Assembly (NCBI GenBank): GCA_036510225.1
Contig: DATCEH010000032.1
Span: 1 to 64,000, forward strand
DNA from: Palsa-513 sp036510225
Lineage (GTDB): Bacteria > Actinomycetota > Thermoleophilia > Solirubrobacterales > Solirubrobacteraceae
Direction of reading: 5' to 3'
Length of the DNA: 64,000 bases
Shown: positions 38,002-45,111 of the stretch, one piece after another
How the letters are laid out: each line of letters begins with the position of its first letter
Numbering within the stretch: position 1 is the first letter of the stretch
Made by a program: the position numbers and the translations under genes
Notes under the pieces: generated by a model
The model's database searches: none
Told to the model about the DNA's origin: nothing
Seen by the model: only the letters and a program-made list of their open reading frames with translations

Positions 38002-38517
38002 GTGTCCGAACCTTTTGTCGGTGAAATCAGGATGTTCGGGGGCAACTTCGCGCCGCAGGGCTGGGCCCTCTGCGACGGCAGGAGCCTCTCGATCGCGGCG
38101 AACCAGACGCTGTTCGCCCTGCTCGGGACGACCTACGGCGGCGACGGGGAGACCACCTTCAGCCTCCCCGACCTGCGCGGCCGCCTCCCCGTCCACCAGG
38201 GCAACAACGGCGCCGCGACCTACGTGATCGGCCAGCTGGCCGGATCGGAGGATGTCACCGTGACCGGCAACCAGCTGCCCGCCCACACGCACGCCCTCCA
38301 GGCCGGCACGAGCCCCGGGACGCAGGCGAGCCCGTCGAACAACGCGCTCGTCGCGAGCTCGAGCCTGGGGTTCTACACGACGCAGGCCCCGGCCACCCCG
38401 ATGGCCCCGACGGCGGTCGCCACGACCGGCGAGTCACAACCCCACAACAACATCCAGCCGGTCCTGTGCGTCACCTTCATCATCGCGCTGTTCGGCGTCT
38501 TCCCCTCCCGGAACTGA
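38002..38517 (+). CDS. Phage tail collar domain protein (MdpB-like), paralogue 2
   Basis: 171-aa second collar paralogue with MSEPFVGEIRMFGGNFAPQG, GTTYGGDGETTFSLPDLRGR and the shared C terminus IALFGVFPSRN. It starts at GTG 38002 behind a very strong ribosome site (gaggaggagga). Spacing to paralogue 1 is 15 bp. Divergence between the three paralogues is concentrated in the middle region, while both ends are conserved, which would suit a heterotrimer or related fibre tips (inference). Confidence 0.92.
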   Translation: MSEPFVGEIRMFGGNFAPQGWALCDGRSLSIAANQTLFALLGTTYGGDGETTFSLPDLRGRLPVHQGNNGAATYVIGQLAGSEDVTVTGNQLPAHTHALQAGTSPGTQASPSNNALVASSSLGFYTTQAPATPMAPTAVATTGESQPHNNIQPVLCVTFIIALFGVFPSRN

Positions 38518-38529
38518 AAGTTGTGATCG

Positions 38530-39054
38530 ATGGCTGAGCCCTTCGTTGCCGAGATCCGCGTCCTCCCGTACAACTTCGCGCCCCGTGGCTGGGCGTTCTG
38601 CTCGGGGCAGGTACTCCCGATCGCTCAGAACCAGGCGCTCTTCTCGCTGATCGGGACGTTCTACGGCGGCAACGGAACGACGAACTTCGCGCTCCCCGAC
38701 CTCCGTGGCTGCGCGCCGATGGGCCAGGGATCGGGGCCCGGCCTGACCCCCCGGGTGTTGGGCGAGACGGGCGGCGAGAACGCCCACACGCTGCTTGCCA
38801 CGGAGATGGCGGCGCACTCGCACGCCCCAAGTGCCTTCGAGGGACGCGGCGGCTTGGGGACGACGGTCCCGGCCGCCGGCGCCGCGATCACGGCGAGTAG
38901 CGGCGGATCGCTGTTCGGGACGCCGGCCGCAAACACGATGGCGCCCAGCGTGATCTCCTCGGTCGGCGGCGGAACCCCCCACAACAACCTGATGCCCTAC
39001 CTGGGTCTCAACTTCTGCATCGCCCTCCAGGGCGTCTTCCCCGCCCGCAACTGA
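38530..39054 (+). CDS. Phage tail collar domain protein (MdpB-like), paralogue 3
   Basis: 174-aa third collar paralogue: MAEPFVAEIRVLPYNFAPRG, GTFYGGNGTTNFALPDLRG, and the terminal IALQGVFPARN. It begins 12 bp after paralogue 2 with a weaker ribosome site, ending the plus-strand run. It is convergent with the sulfotransferase-like gene 12 bp away. Function is unknown; see paralogue 1 for the family. Confidence 0.92.
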   Translation: MAEPFVAEIRVLPYNFAPRGWAFCSGQVLPIAQNQALFSLIGTFYGGNGTTNFALPDLRGCAPMGQGSGPGLTPRVLGETGGENAHTLLATEMAAHSHAPSAFEGRGGLGTTVPAAGAAITASSGGSLFGTPAANTMAPSVISSVGGGTPHNNLMPYLGLNFCIALQGVFPARN

Positions 39055-39066
39055 CCGCCAGCGCGC

Positions 39067-40332
39067 TCAGGCGACCCGTTCTCCGGCGACCTGGGCCCGC
39101 CGACGGCACTCGAGGCGCTCGTAGGACGACCACGCCAGACGGCGCGCGGCCGCTTCGATCCGCTGGGTGATCGGCCGTTCCGCGGCGTGACGGTCGCGCT
39201 CGAACGGGAGTCCCGGCGTCTTCGCATCGCCGGCCGCGGTCGCCCGGATGCTCGCCGCCGCCGACGCTGACGGGGCGACGCCGATATGCGGCATCACCCG
39301 CGTGAGGACCGCGCCCGGGAGCTCGTCGTAGGCGACCAGGAGGTCACGGTCGCCCAACCCCGAGAGGGCCGCGTCGGCGAATCGGTCGAGCACCGCCGCG
39401 CAGTACTCCTCGCCGCTCAGCGACGCGTCCGCCAGTGCCTGGCGGCCGAACAGACCGGGAATCATCTGGGTCCCGCGCATGCGCATCTGCGAGGCGATCA
39501 CCTCGCGCGGATCCCGGTATAGGAACACGCGTCGCGCGTTCGGAAACGCCTCGCGCAGGAGCTCGAGGTCGAGGATCGCCCAGGCGTCGAGCTTGACGAT
39601 CCGCGGCCCGGCCGGGATCTCCGCAACGGCCGGCTCGACGCGGCCGAGGGCTCCCACGAGGGCGCGAAGCGCCCGCGTGCGCGTCGCCGCGTCGATCCCC
39701 GGCGCCCGAATCAGATCGTCGATCGCGGGTGCCTCCGAGATCGCCCTGGCCCCGGGCAAGGTGCCAAGGACTCTGGAGAGGAGCGTCGAGCCACAACGCG
39801 AGACGTGGAAGATCAGGCAGTCCGGGGCCGGGTCGCCGCCGTCCCCGAGTGAGAGGAGCGCATCGAGCCCGGTCCAGCGGACCGACAGCTGTCGGTAGGG
39901 CTCGGTCAAGGCCCGCGAGATCGTGAGCTCGAAGAACGGCTCGTCGAAGCTCAGCCCGCGCAGATCGCACCACTCGACGACGATCTCGCCGTCGTGCATG
40001 CCGATCCCGATCGGGGCGCAGCCGGCGACCTCCGCGGCTTGGCAGAGCACCGGGAGCCCCGGCGTCTGTCCGACCCCGACCAGGATCGCCCCGCCGAGCG
40101 ATCCGGTCATCGCCGCGCGAAGTCGAACGCGCTCGCGCCGCGCCTGCGAGACGGCCTCGGCGACCTCGGCTCGGTCCAGCGTCCAGCCGCGCTCGCCGGC
40201 GGCGCGGAGGACGAGCCGCGTGAACTCGGCCCCGTCGGTGGCCGCCCTGGCACGCGCGGTCAGCTCGGGGTCTGCCAGCAGGCCGGTTCTCAGCCGCGCC
40301 AGGACGCTACGACCACTCCGGTCGGCCGCCAT
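39067..40332 (-). CDS. Nif11-like domain fused to sulfotransferase-family protein
   Basis: 421-aa protein in three parts. Residues about 15-75 resemble a Nif11 domain (LADPELTARARAATDGAEFTR ... GWTLDRAEVAEAV), a module best known as a RiPP leader. Residues about 95-165 form a small domain (GIGMHDGEIVVEWCDLRG, EPFFELTISRAL) found before some bacterial sulfotransferases. The remainder is sulfotransferase-like, with a PAPS 5'-phosphate loop-type motif FHVSRCGSTLLSRVLG and a second conserved region FLYRDPREVIASQM. It could sulfate or bind a partner; substrate unknown. It is the second gene of a two-gene minus-strand unit behind a DUF6916-like gene, facing the collar genes. Confidence 0.8.
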   Translation of the reverse strand: MAADRSGRSVLARLRTGLLADPELTARARAATDGAEFTRLVLRAAGERGWTLDRAEVAEAVSQARRERVRLRAAMTGSLGGAILVGVGQTPGLPVLCQAAEVAGCAPIGIGMHDGEIVVEWCDLRGLSFDEPFFELTISRALTEPYRQLSVRWTGLDALLSLGDGGDPAPDCLIFHVSRCGSTLLSRVLGTLPGARAISEAPAIDDLIRAPGIDAATRTRALRALVGALGRVEPAVAEIPAGPRIVKLDAWAILDLELLREAFPNARRVFLYRDPREVIASQMRMRGTQMIPGLFGRQALADASLSGEEYCAAVLDRFADAALSGLGDRDLLVAYDELPGAVLTRVMPHIGVAPSASAAASIRATAAGDAKTPGLPFERDRHAAERPITQRIEAAARRLAWSSYERLECRRRAQVAGERVA

Positions 40333-40338
40333 CGCAGG

Positions 40339-40632
40339 TCAGGCGAAGACGGCCTCGTAGCGCGCGCCGTGATCGTCCGGGGTCAGCGGCACGAGAAAGA
40401 GGTCGAAGCGGCCGAGCGTCGCGTGCTCGATGGAGTAGGTCCCCTGTGGCAGGATCGGGTCGGCAGGGCCGCGAAAGAGGATCGAGAACGGGGCTCGACC
40501 GCCGGCTGGTGCGCCACCCACCGGGACGGCTGCGGCCAGCCGCAGCTCGAAGACCTGATCGGCGTCGACGTGGAGGCGGAACTCGTCGCCGACCAGCTCG
40601 GCAAAGGTCTCGGCTGTGAAGGACTCGAGCAT
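40339..40632 (-). CDS. Small DUF6916-like beta-rich protein
   Basis: 97-aa protein starting at MLESFTAETFAEL (ATG 40632); an upstream ATG would add an Arg/Gly tail that looks non-coding. The sequence alternates short strands (FRLHVDADQVFELRL, FSILFRGPADPILPQGTY) and resembles the DUF6916 family that I associate with collar-protein neighbourhoods. It is 6 bp upstream of the sulfotransferase-like gene and divergent from nirB. No catalytic motif is visible. Family assignment is from memory and moderate. Confidence 0.65.
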   Translation of the reverse strand: MLESFTAETFAELVGDEFRLHVDADQVFELRLAAAVPVGGAPAGGRAPFSILFRGPADPILPQGTYSIEHATLGRFDLFLVPLTPDDHGARYEAVFA

Positions 40633-40753
40633 CGTCGCGGGGTGCAGCCTACCCGAGCGAGCTCGGCGGCCGACGCCGACGCCCCGCCCGGTGTTCATCT
40701 GATGGAAATGGAACGGTGACGGCCGGGAAACGGCTTGTTGGGAGCATCAACGA

Positions 40754-43138
40754 ATGAGCGAGCAGGCTGCACCAGTCATCGTCGTCGGAGGCGGGATCGC
40801 CGGCCAGGCCGTCTGCGAGGCGATTCGCGAGCGGGACGCGGACGTCCCGCTCGTCCTGCTCTGCGGCGAGCCGCGGCTGCCATATGACCGGGTCCGTCTT
40901 TCGGAGATCCTCGTCTCCGGGGAGTCGGCCGAGGCCCTGGCGCTGCGCCCGCCGGAGTGGTACGCAGACCGGGGCGTCGAGATCCGCCTCGGTGCCTGGG
41001 TCACCCGGTGCGATACCCAGGCCAAGGTCGTGACGGTGTCAAGCTCCTCGGCCGTCGGCGAGCCGCTCGCCTATTCACAACTCGTCCTCGCGACCGGCTC
41101 CCAGCCGCTGATGCCGCCGATCGAGGGCATCGACCTCCCGGGGGTCTACCCGTTCCGCGGGCCAGAGGACTGCGAGTCGATCCGCCTGGCGGCGGCCGAG
41201 TCCCGGCAGGCGGCGGTGATCGGCGGCGGCCTGCTCGGTCTCGAGGCTGCCCGCGGGGTCGTCGCGCAGGGCGCGTCGGTGACCGTCGTCCACCTGATGG
41301 GCCGCCTGATGGAGCGCCAGCTCGATCACGGCGCCGCGGAGATGCTCGCTCCGGCGATGACCGATCTCGGCGTCGAGGTCCAGCTCGGGCGCCAGACGAC
41401 CTCGCTGACCGGCAACGGCCGGGTCCGGGAGCTCCACTTCGCCGACGGGGAGTCCCTCGCGGCGGATCTCGTCGTCGTGTCGATCGGGATCCGCGCGGAG
41501 ACCACGCTCGCCCGGGAGGCGGGGATCACCTGCGGTCGGGGGATCGTCGTCGACGACCGGATGCGGACGTCGGCAGCCGGCGTGCTCGCCGTCGGCGAGT
41601 GCGCCGAGCACCGGGGCGTCGTCTACGGGCTGGTCGCGCCGATCCATGATCAGGCGAAGGTCGCCGCGGACACCCTGCTGCGGCGAATCGGACTCGACTA
41701 CGCCGGGTCGATTCCGTCGGCCAAGCTGAAGGTGATGGGTGTCGATCTCGTCTCGATCGGCGAGGCCGACGCCGACCAGTCGGCGATCGCCGAGTTCCGC
41801 GAGGACCGGATCTACCGCAAGCTCGTACTCCGCGACGGGCGCATCAGCGGGGCGATCCTGATGGGCGACATCCGCGGCCACGAGAACCTGCTCGAGGCGG
41901 TCCGGGCCGGCGAGCTCGTCACCGACCCGCTCGCCCGGCTCGTGGCCGCCGGCGAGGCGACGGCGGCCGATCTGCCGGACGCGGCGCAGGTCTGCAACTG
42001 CAACGGCGTCTGCAAGGGCGAGATCGTCCAGGCCGTCAGCGACGGACTGCCGACCCCGCGCGAGGTGATGGCGGCGACCCGGGCGGGCACGGGCTGCGGG
42101 TCGTGCCGGACGCTGGTCGCCGAGATCGTCACGATGGTCTCGGGCGACGCGGCGAACGAGCCCTACTACCTCTGCCCGTGCCGCAAGCAGACCCGCGAGG
42201 AGCTGGCGGCCGTGATCCGCGAGCAGGGCCTCGACGCGGTCAGCCAGGTCGGTGAGTGCTGCGGGACCGGCCACGACTGTGGTGCGTGCAAGCCGGCCCT
42301 CGCGTATCTCGTCTCGGAGATCAAGGGCAACCGCCACCGGGAGGAGCGGGACGCCCGCTTCATCAACGATCGGGTCCACGCGAACATCCAGAACGACGGG
42401 ACGTTCTCGGTCGTCCCGCGGATGTACGGGGGCGTCACGACCCCGTCGGAGCTGCGACGGATCGCCGACGCCGCCGAGAAGTACGAGGTGCCGCTCGTCA
42501 AGGTCACCGGCGGCCAGCGGATCGACCTGCTCGGAGTCCGCCGGGAGGACCTGCCGGGCATGTGGAGGGATCTCGGGATGCCGTCGGGCCACGCGTACGC
42601 GAAGGCGATCCGCACGGTCAAGACCTGCGTCGGGACCGACTTCTGCCGCTTCGGCCTCGGCAACTCGATCGCCCTGGGCGTCGAGATGGAGAAGGCCTGG
42701 GAGGGGCTTCACACGCCGGCGAAGGTCAAGAGCGGCGTGTCCGGATGCCCGCGCAACTGCGCCGAGGCGACCGTCAAGGACATCGGCGTGGTCGGCGTCG
42801 AGGGCGGCTGGCAGATCCGCATCGGCGGGGCTGCCGGGGCCAGCGTTCGGGAGGCGGACGTCCTCACCACCGTGGAGACCCCGGCCGAGGCGCTCAGGGT
42901 GACGACCGCGTTTCTGCAGTTCTACCGGGAGAACGCCGACTACAAGGAGCGGATGTACGCCTTCGTGCCGCGGATCGGACTCGACCGGGTGAAGGAGATC
43001 GTGCTCGACGAGGAGCAGGGCGCCGCACTCCGTGAGCGCCTGGCGATCGCCAAGGCCGCCGTCCGGGACCCGTGGCTCGAGCGGGACGAGCCCTACCACC
43101 CCAACCAGTTCGTCGAGCTCGTCGGGCCGCCTGCATGA
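40754..43138 (+). CDS. nirB: NAD(P)H nitrite reductase large subunit
   Basis: 794-aa assimilatory siroheme nitrite reductase reducing nitrite to ammonium. An N-terminal FAD/NAD domain (VIVVGGGIAGQAVCEA, VIGGGLLGLEAARG) is followed by BFD-like [2Fe-2S] cysteines (CNCNGVC ... GTGCGSC, about 412-450) and a second Cys cluster (CCGTGHDCGAC). The siroheme/[4Fe-4S] ligands are CVGTDFCRFG and SGCPRNC (about 624-667). It pairs with nirD through an ATGA overlap. It completes the pathway begun by the fused nitrate reductase, although 9.4 kb of unrelated genes lies between them. Confidence 0.96.
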   Translation: MSEQAAPVIVVGGGIAGQAVCEAIRERDADVPLVLLCGEPRLPYDRVRLSEILVSGESAEALALRPPEWYADRGVEIRLGAWVTRCDTQAKVVTVSSSSAVGEPLAYSQLVLATGSQPLMPPIEGIDLPGVYPFRGPEDCESIRLAAAESRQAAVIGGGLLGLEAARGVVAQGASVTVVHLMGRLMERQLDHGAAEMLAPAMTDLGVEVQLGRQTTSLTGNGRVRELHFADGESLAADLVVVSIGIRAETTLAREAGITCGRGIVVDDRMRTSAAGVLAVGECAEHRGVVYGLVAPIHDQAKVAADTLLRRIGLDYAGSIPSAKLKVMGVDLVSIGEADADQSAIAEFREDRIYRKLVLRDGRISGAILMGDIRGHENLLEAVRAGELVTDPLARLVAAGEATAADLPDAAQVCNCNGVCKGEIVQAVSDGLPTPREVMAATRAGTGCGSCRTLVAEIVTMVSGDAANEPYYLCPCRKQTREELAAVIREQGLDAVSQVGECCGTGHDCGACKPALAYLVSEIKGNRHREERDARFINDRVHANIQNDGTFSVVPRMYGGVTTPSELRRIADAAEKYEVPLVKVTGGQRIDLLGVRREDLPGMWRDLGMPSGHAYAKAIRTVKTCVGTDFCRFGLGNSIALGVEMEKAWEGLHTPAKVKSGVSGCPRNCAEATVKDIGVVGVEGGWQIRIGGAAGASVREADVLTTVETPAEALRVTTAFLQFYRENADYKERMYAFVPRIGLDRVKEIVLDEEQGAALRERLAIAKAAVRDPWLERDEPYHPNQFVELVGPPA

Positions 43139-43473
43139 CCCGGCTGGTCTGCAGGGTCGAGGACGTCCCGCTCGGCGAGGGGCGGGCCGTCGAGCTCGAC
43201 GGGCGCCGAGTCGCGGTCTTCCAGACCCGCAACGGCTGGTACGCGCTCGATCAGCGCTGTCCCCACCGGGGCGGGCCGCTGGCCGACGGGATCGTCGCCG
43301 ACGGGTGTGTGACCTGCCCACTCCACGATCGCCGCTTTGACCTGGCGACCGGTCGCTGCCACAGCGACGAGCTCCGGGTCGGCGTCTACGAGGTCAAGAT
43401 CCATGACGGCGATGTCTGGCTCGACGCGTCGGCGAGCCCCCGCGACGGGTCGCCGGCGGCACTCGCCGCGTAG
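43135..43473 (+). CDS. nirD: Nitrite reductase small subunit, Rieske type
   Basis: 112-aa Rieske-fold partner of NirB. ATG 43135 overlaps the nirB stop. The complete Rieske ligand set is present: Cys42-Pro-His44 (RCPHRGG) and Cys61-x2-His64 (CPLHDRRF). Many NirD proteins have lost these ligands, so this one probably still carries a [2Fe-2S] cluster. Alternatively it could be a ferredoxin for another oxygenase, but the overlap with nirB makes that unlikely. Confidence 0.93.
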   Translation: MTRLVCRVEDVPLGEGRAVELDGRRVAVFQTRNGWYALDQRCPHRGGPLADGIVADGCVTCPLHDRRFDLATGRCHSDELRVGVYEVKIHDGDVWLDASASPRDGSPAALAA

Positions 43474-43485
43474 GGCCCGGCGTCC

Positions 43486-44829
43486 TCAGCCAGGCCAGGT
43501 GATCTGCGAGTAGCGGCTGCGGAGCTTGGCTCCGTGGCTCGGGTTCACCGATTCGACCCACGCGATCCGGCCGAGCAGATGGGCGCGAAAGTCCGGCACG
43601 ACGGCTCGATTCTGGGCCTCGGGATCACCCCGGCCGGCGTTGTGGAGGATCGCCTTGAGCGTCTCGTACTCCCGGCGGTTCACGTTTGGCCGGTCGTTGA
43701 CGACGAGCCCGCAGACGGTCTGGCGCCCGGCACGGGTCGTGAGCGTCGACTTCCGCTCGTTCACGCGGAACCCCTCGTCTTCGACGATCGCCCTGATCGC
43801 CCGACGCAGGTCGCCCGCCCGGCGGACGAGCCGCGCCGTCCCGGAGAACGTGAGATCGTCGGCGTAGCGGGTGTATGCCAGCCCGGCGACCCTCGCGAGA
43901 CCCGCGAGGCGGCGGTCCAGTCCGAAGGCGGCGAGGTTCGCGAGGGCCGGCGACGTCGGCGCCCCCTGGGGCAGATGCGCGCTCGCCAGGCGGCGGCCGA
44001 GGCGGTGGTGGGCGCCGACGAGACCGGGCTCGCCGGGTCGGTCGAGCTCGGCCCAGACCGCCGCCGGCACGGTGTTCGTCGCCAACCCGGTCAGGGCGTG
44101 GGCGACGGCCTCGGGGTAGCCGCACGTGCGAAACACGCCGTAGACCCGGGCGGCCGGGACGGATGCGAAGAAGTCCTCGAGGTCGAGTCGCATCACCACG
44201 TGCGTACCCGCGTGGGCCCGTGCATGGCTCAGCACCGATCGTCCGCGGGTGAAGCCGTGGGCCGCGGGATGGGCTGGTATCCAGTCGAGCAGGTCGTGGA
44301 GCAGACGGCGCTGGGCCGCCTTGAGGCGGGGCTTGGGCGCCTCGATGACACGCGGCGGCCCCCACGGTCGCGGGCGGACGACGTAGCGGTAGTTGCGCAG
44401 GCGCTCGTCCGTCGCCGTTCGCTCGAGTCCGCGGGTGTCCGAGAGCCATTCAAGGCGGCCGGGGTCGAGGTCGAGGAAGGCGCCGAGTGCCGCCGGATCG
44501 GCGAGCTCGGGCACCGGCCAGCGCATCCTGCCCATCGCGCTCTCGGGAAGGAACCAGCGGTGGACATCCGGCGCAGGCCGCGTCGTCGTGCGGCGGCCGA
44601 GCAGGACGGCGATGAACGCGGTGAGCTCGCGCGGCCGATCGGCCGGCGGCCGGTGGTAGGCGGCGAACACCTCCGTGACGACGCCGGCGATCCAGCGCGG
44701 ACGCGGCCGGAGCGCCTCGGCGGCTCGCCCGATGGCCCGGTCGGGGTCCCATTCCCCGGCGAGCAGGGCGAACGCCAGGGCACGTGAGAGCTCGTTGCGC
44801 TTCGCCTCCGGGTACACACCCCACAGCAT
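43486..44829 (-). CDS. Retron-type reverse transcriptase, myxobacterial-like
   Basis: 447-aa reverse transcriptase. An N-terminal helical region (about 1-110) precedes the RT core. The core shows EAPKPRLKAAQRRLL, AHGFTRGRS, the first catalytic Asp in MRLDLEDFF, LPQGAPTSP (about 285) and the active-site box TRYADDLTF (YADD about 322-325). A thumb segment QTVCGLVVND stands at the place of the retron VTG motif. The core strongly resembles the retron-Mx162 RT as I recall it (APKP, AAHGF, GRS, LPQGAPTSP, YTRYADDLTFS, GLVVN). Group II intron maturase and DGR features are absent. It would prime on its own ncRNA to make msDNA. The only neighbours are nirD (convergent) and a divergent secreted protein; no obvious toxin effector is encoded alongside. 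Confidence 0.88.
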   Translation of the reverse strand: MLWGVYPEAKRNELSRALAFALLAGEWDPDRAIGRAAEALRPRPRWIAGVVTEVFAAYHRPPADRPRELTAFIAVLLGRRTTTRPAPDVHRWFLPESAMGRMRWPVPELADPAALGAFLDLDPGRLEWLSDTRGLERTATDERLRNYRYVVRPRPWGPPRVIEAPKPRLKAAQRRLLHDLLDWIPAHPAAHGFTRGRSVLSHARAHAGTHVVMRLDLEDFFASVPAARVYGVFRTCGYPEAVAHALTGLATNTVPAAVWAELDRPGEPGLVGAHHRLGRRLASAHLPQGAPTSPALANLAAFGLDRRLAGLARVAGLAYTRYADDLTFSGTARLVRRAGDLRRAIRAIVEDEGFRVNERKSTLTTRAGRQTVCGLVVNDRPNVNRREYETLKAILHNAGRGDPEAQNRAVVPDFRAHLLGRIAWVESVNPSHGAKLRSRYSQITWPG

Positions 44830-44909
44830 GGCGACGCCGCGCCCCGACTGGTCTTCGTCGTGCGCGCCCCCCCGCACCGCATTCGGGATGCCGACGGGCG
44901 CGCGATGCT

Positions 44910-45087
44910 CTGCTGAGGTGAGTCGGTTTCCCCGGGGTGACCCCGGAGAGGCGCGGCACGCCGTCAGGCGGGCCGTCCGAGCTCGGTGCGCGGCGTCGCT
45001 GCGAGAACCGTATAGGTTGGCCGGCGCCCGACCGCTCGACGGAGAACCGCGACTCTGACCGGCCTGCGTGGTTGGAGCTCTCAGCAG
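44910..45087 (-). ncRNA. Candidate retron msr-msd RNA
   Basis: The 280-bp gap upstream of the RT has properties expected of a retron ncRNA. An 8-nt perfect complement, ctgctgag at the 5' side (45087-45080, minus strand) and ctcagcag at the 3' side (44917-44910), could be the a1/a2 pair. It is followed directly by AGC, with a candidate branch G at 45078. Inside are GGCCGG/CCGGCC and a CCGGGG-TCA-CCCCGG hairpin. The 3' side ends 80 nt before the RT start. An 8-nt match can occur by chance and a competing hairpin overlaps a1, so this is tentative. Confidence 0.3.
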
Positions 45088-45096
45088 TCCAACCAC
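45068..45096. promoter_or_regulatory. Inverted repeat upstream of the beta-propeller gene
   Basis: Perfect 9-bp inverted repeat gtggttgga / tccaaccac separated by 11 nt, ending 15 bp before GTG 45112. It could be an operator for the plus-strand gene, a 5' UTR hairpin, or part of the retron RNA on the other strand. Confidence 0.6.
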
Positions 45097-45111
45097 CGAG
45101 GGGGCACGGTC

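Noticed and set aside
37477..39054. Prophage remnant (three tail collar genes)
   Set aside because: No capsid, tail tube, integrase or lysis genes; collar paralogues in this arrangement occur on bacterial chromosomes without phage.
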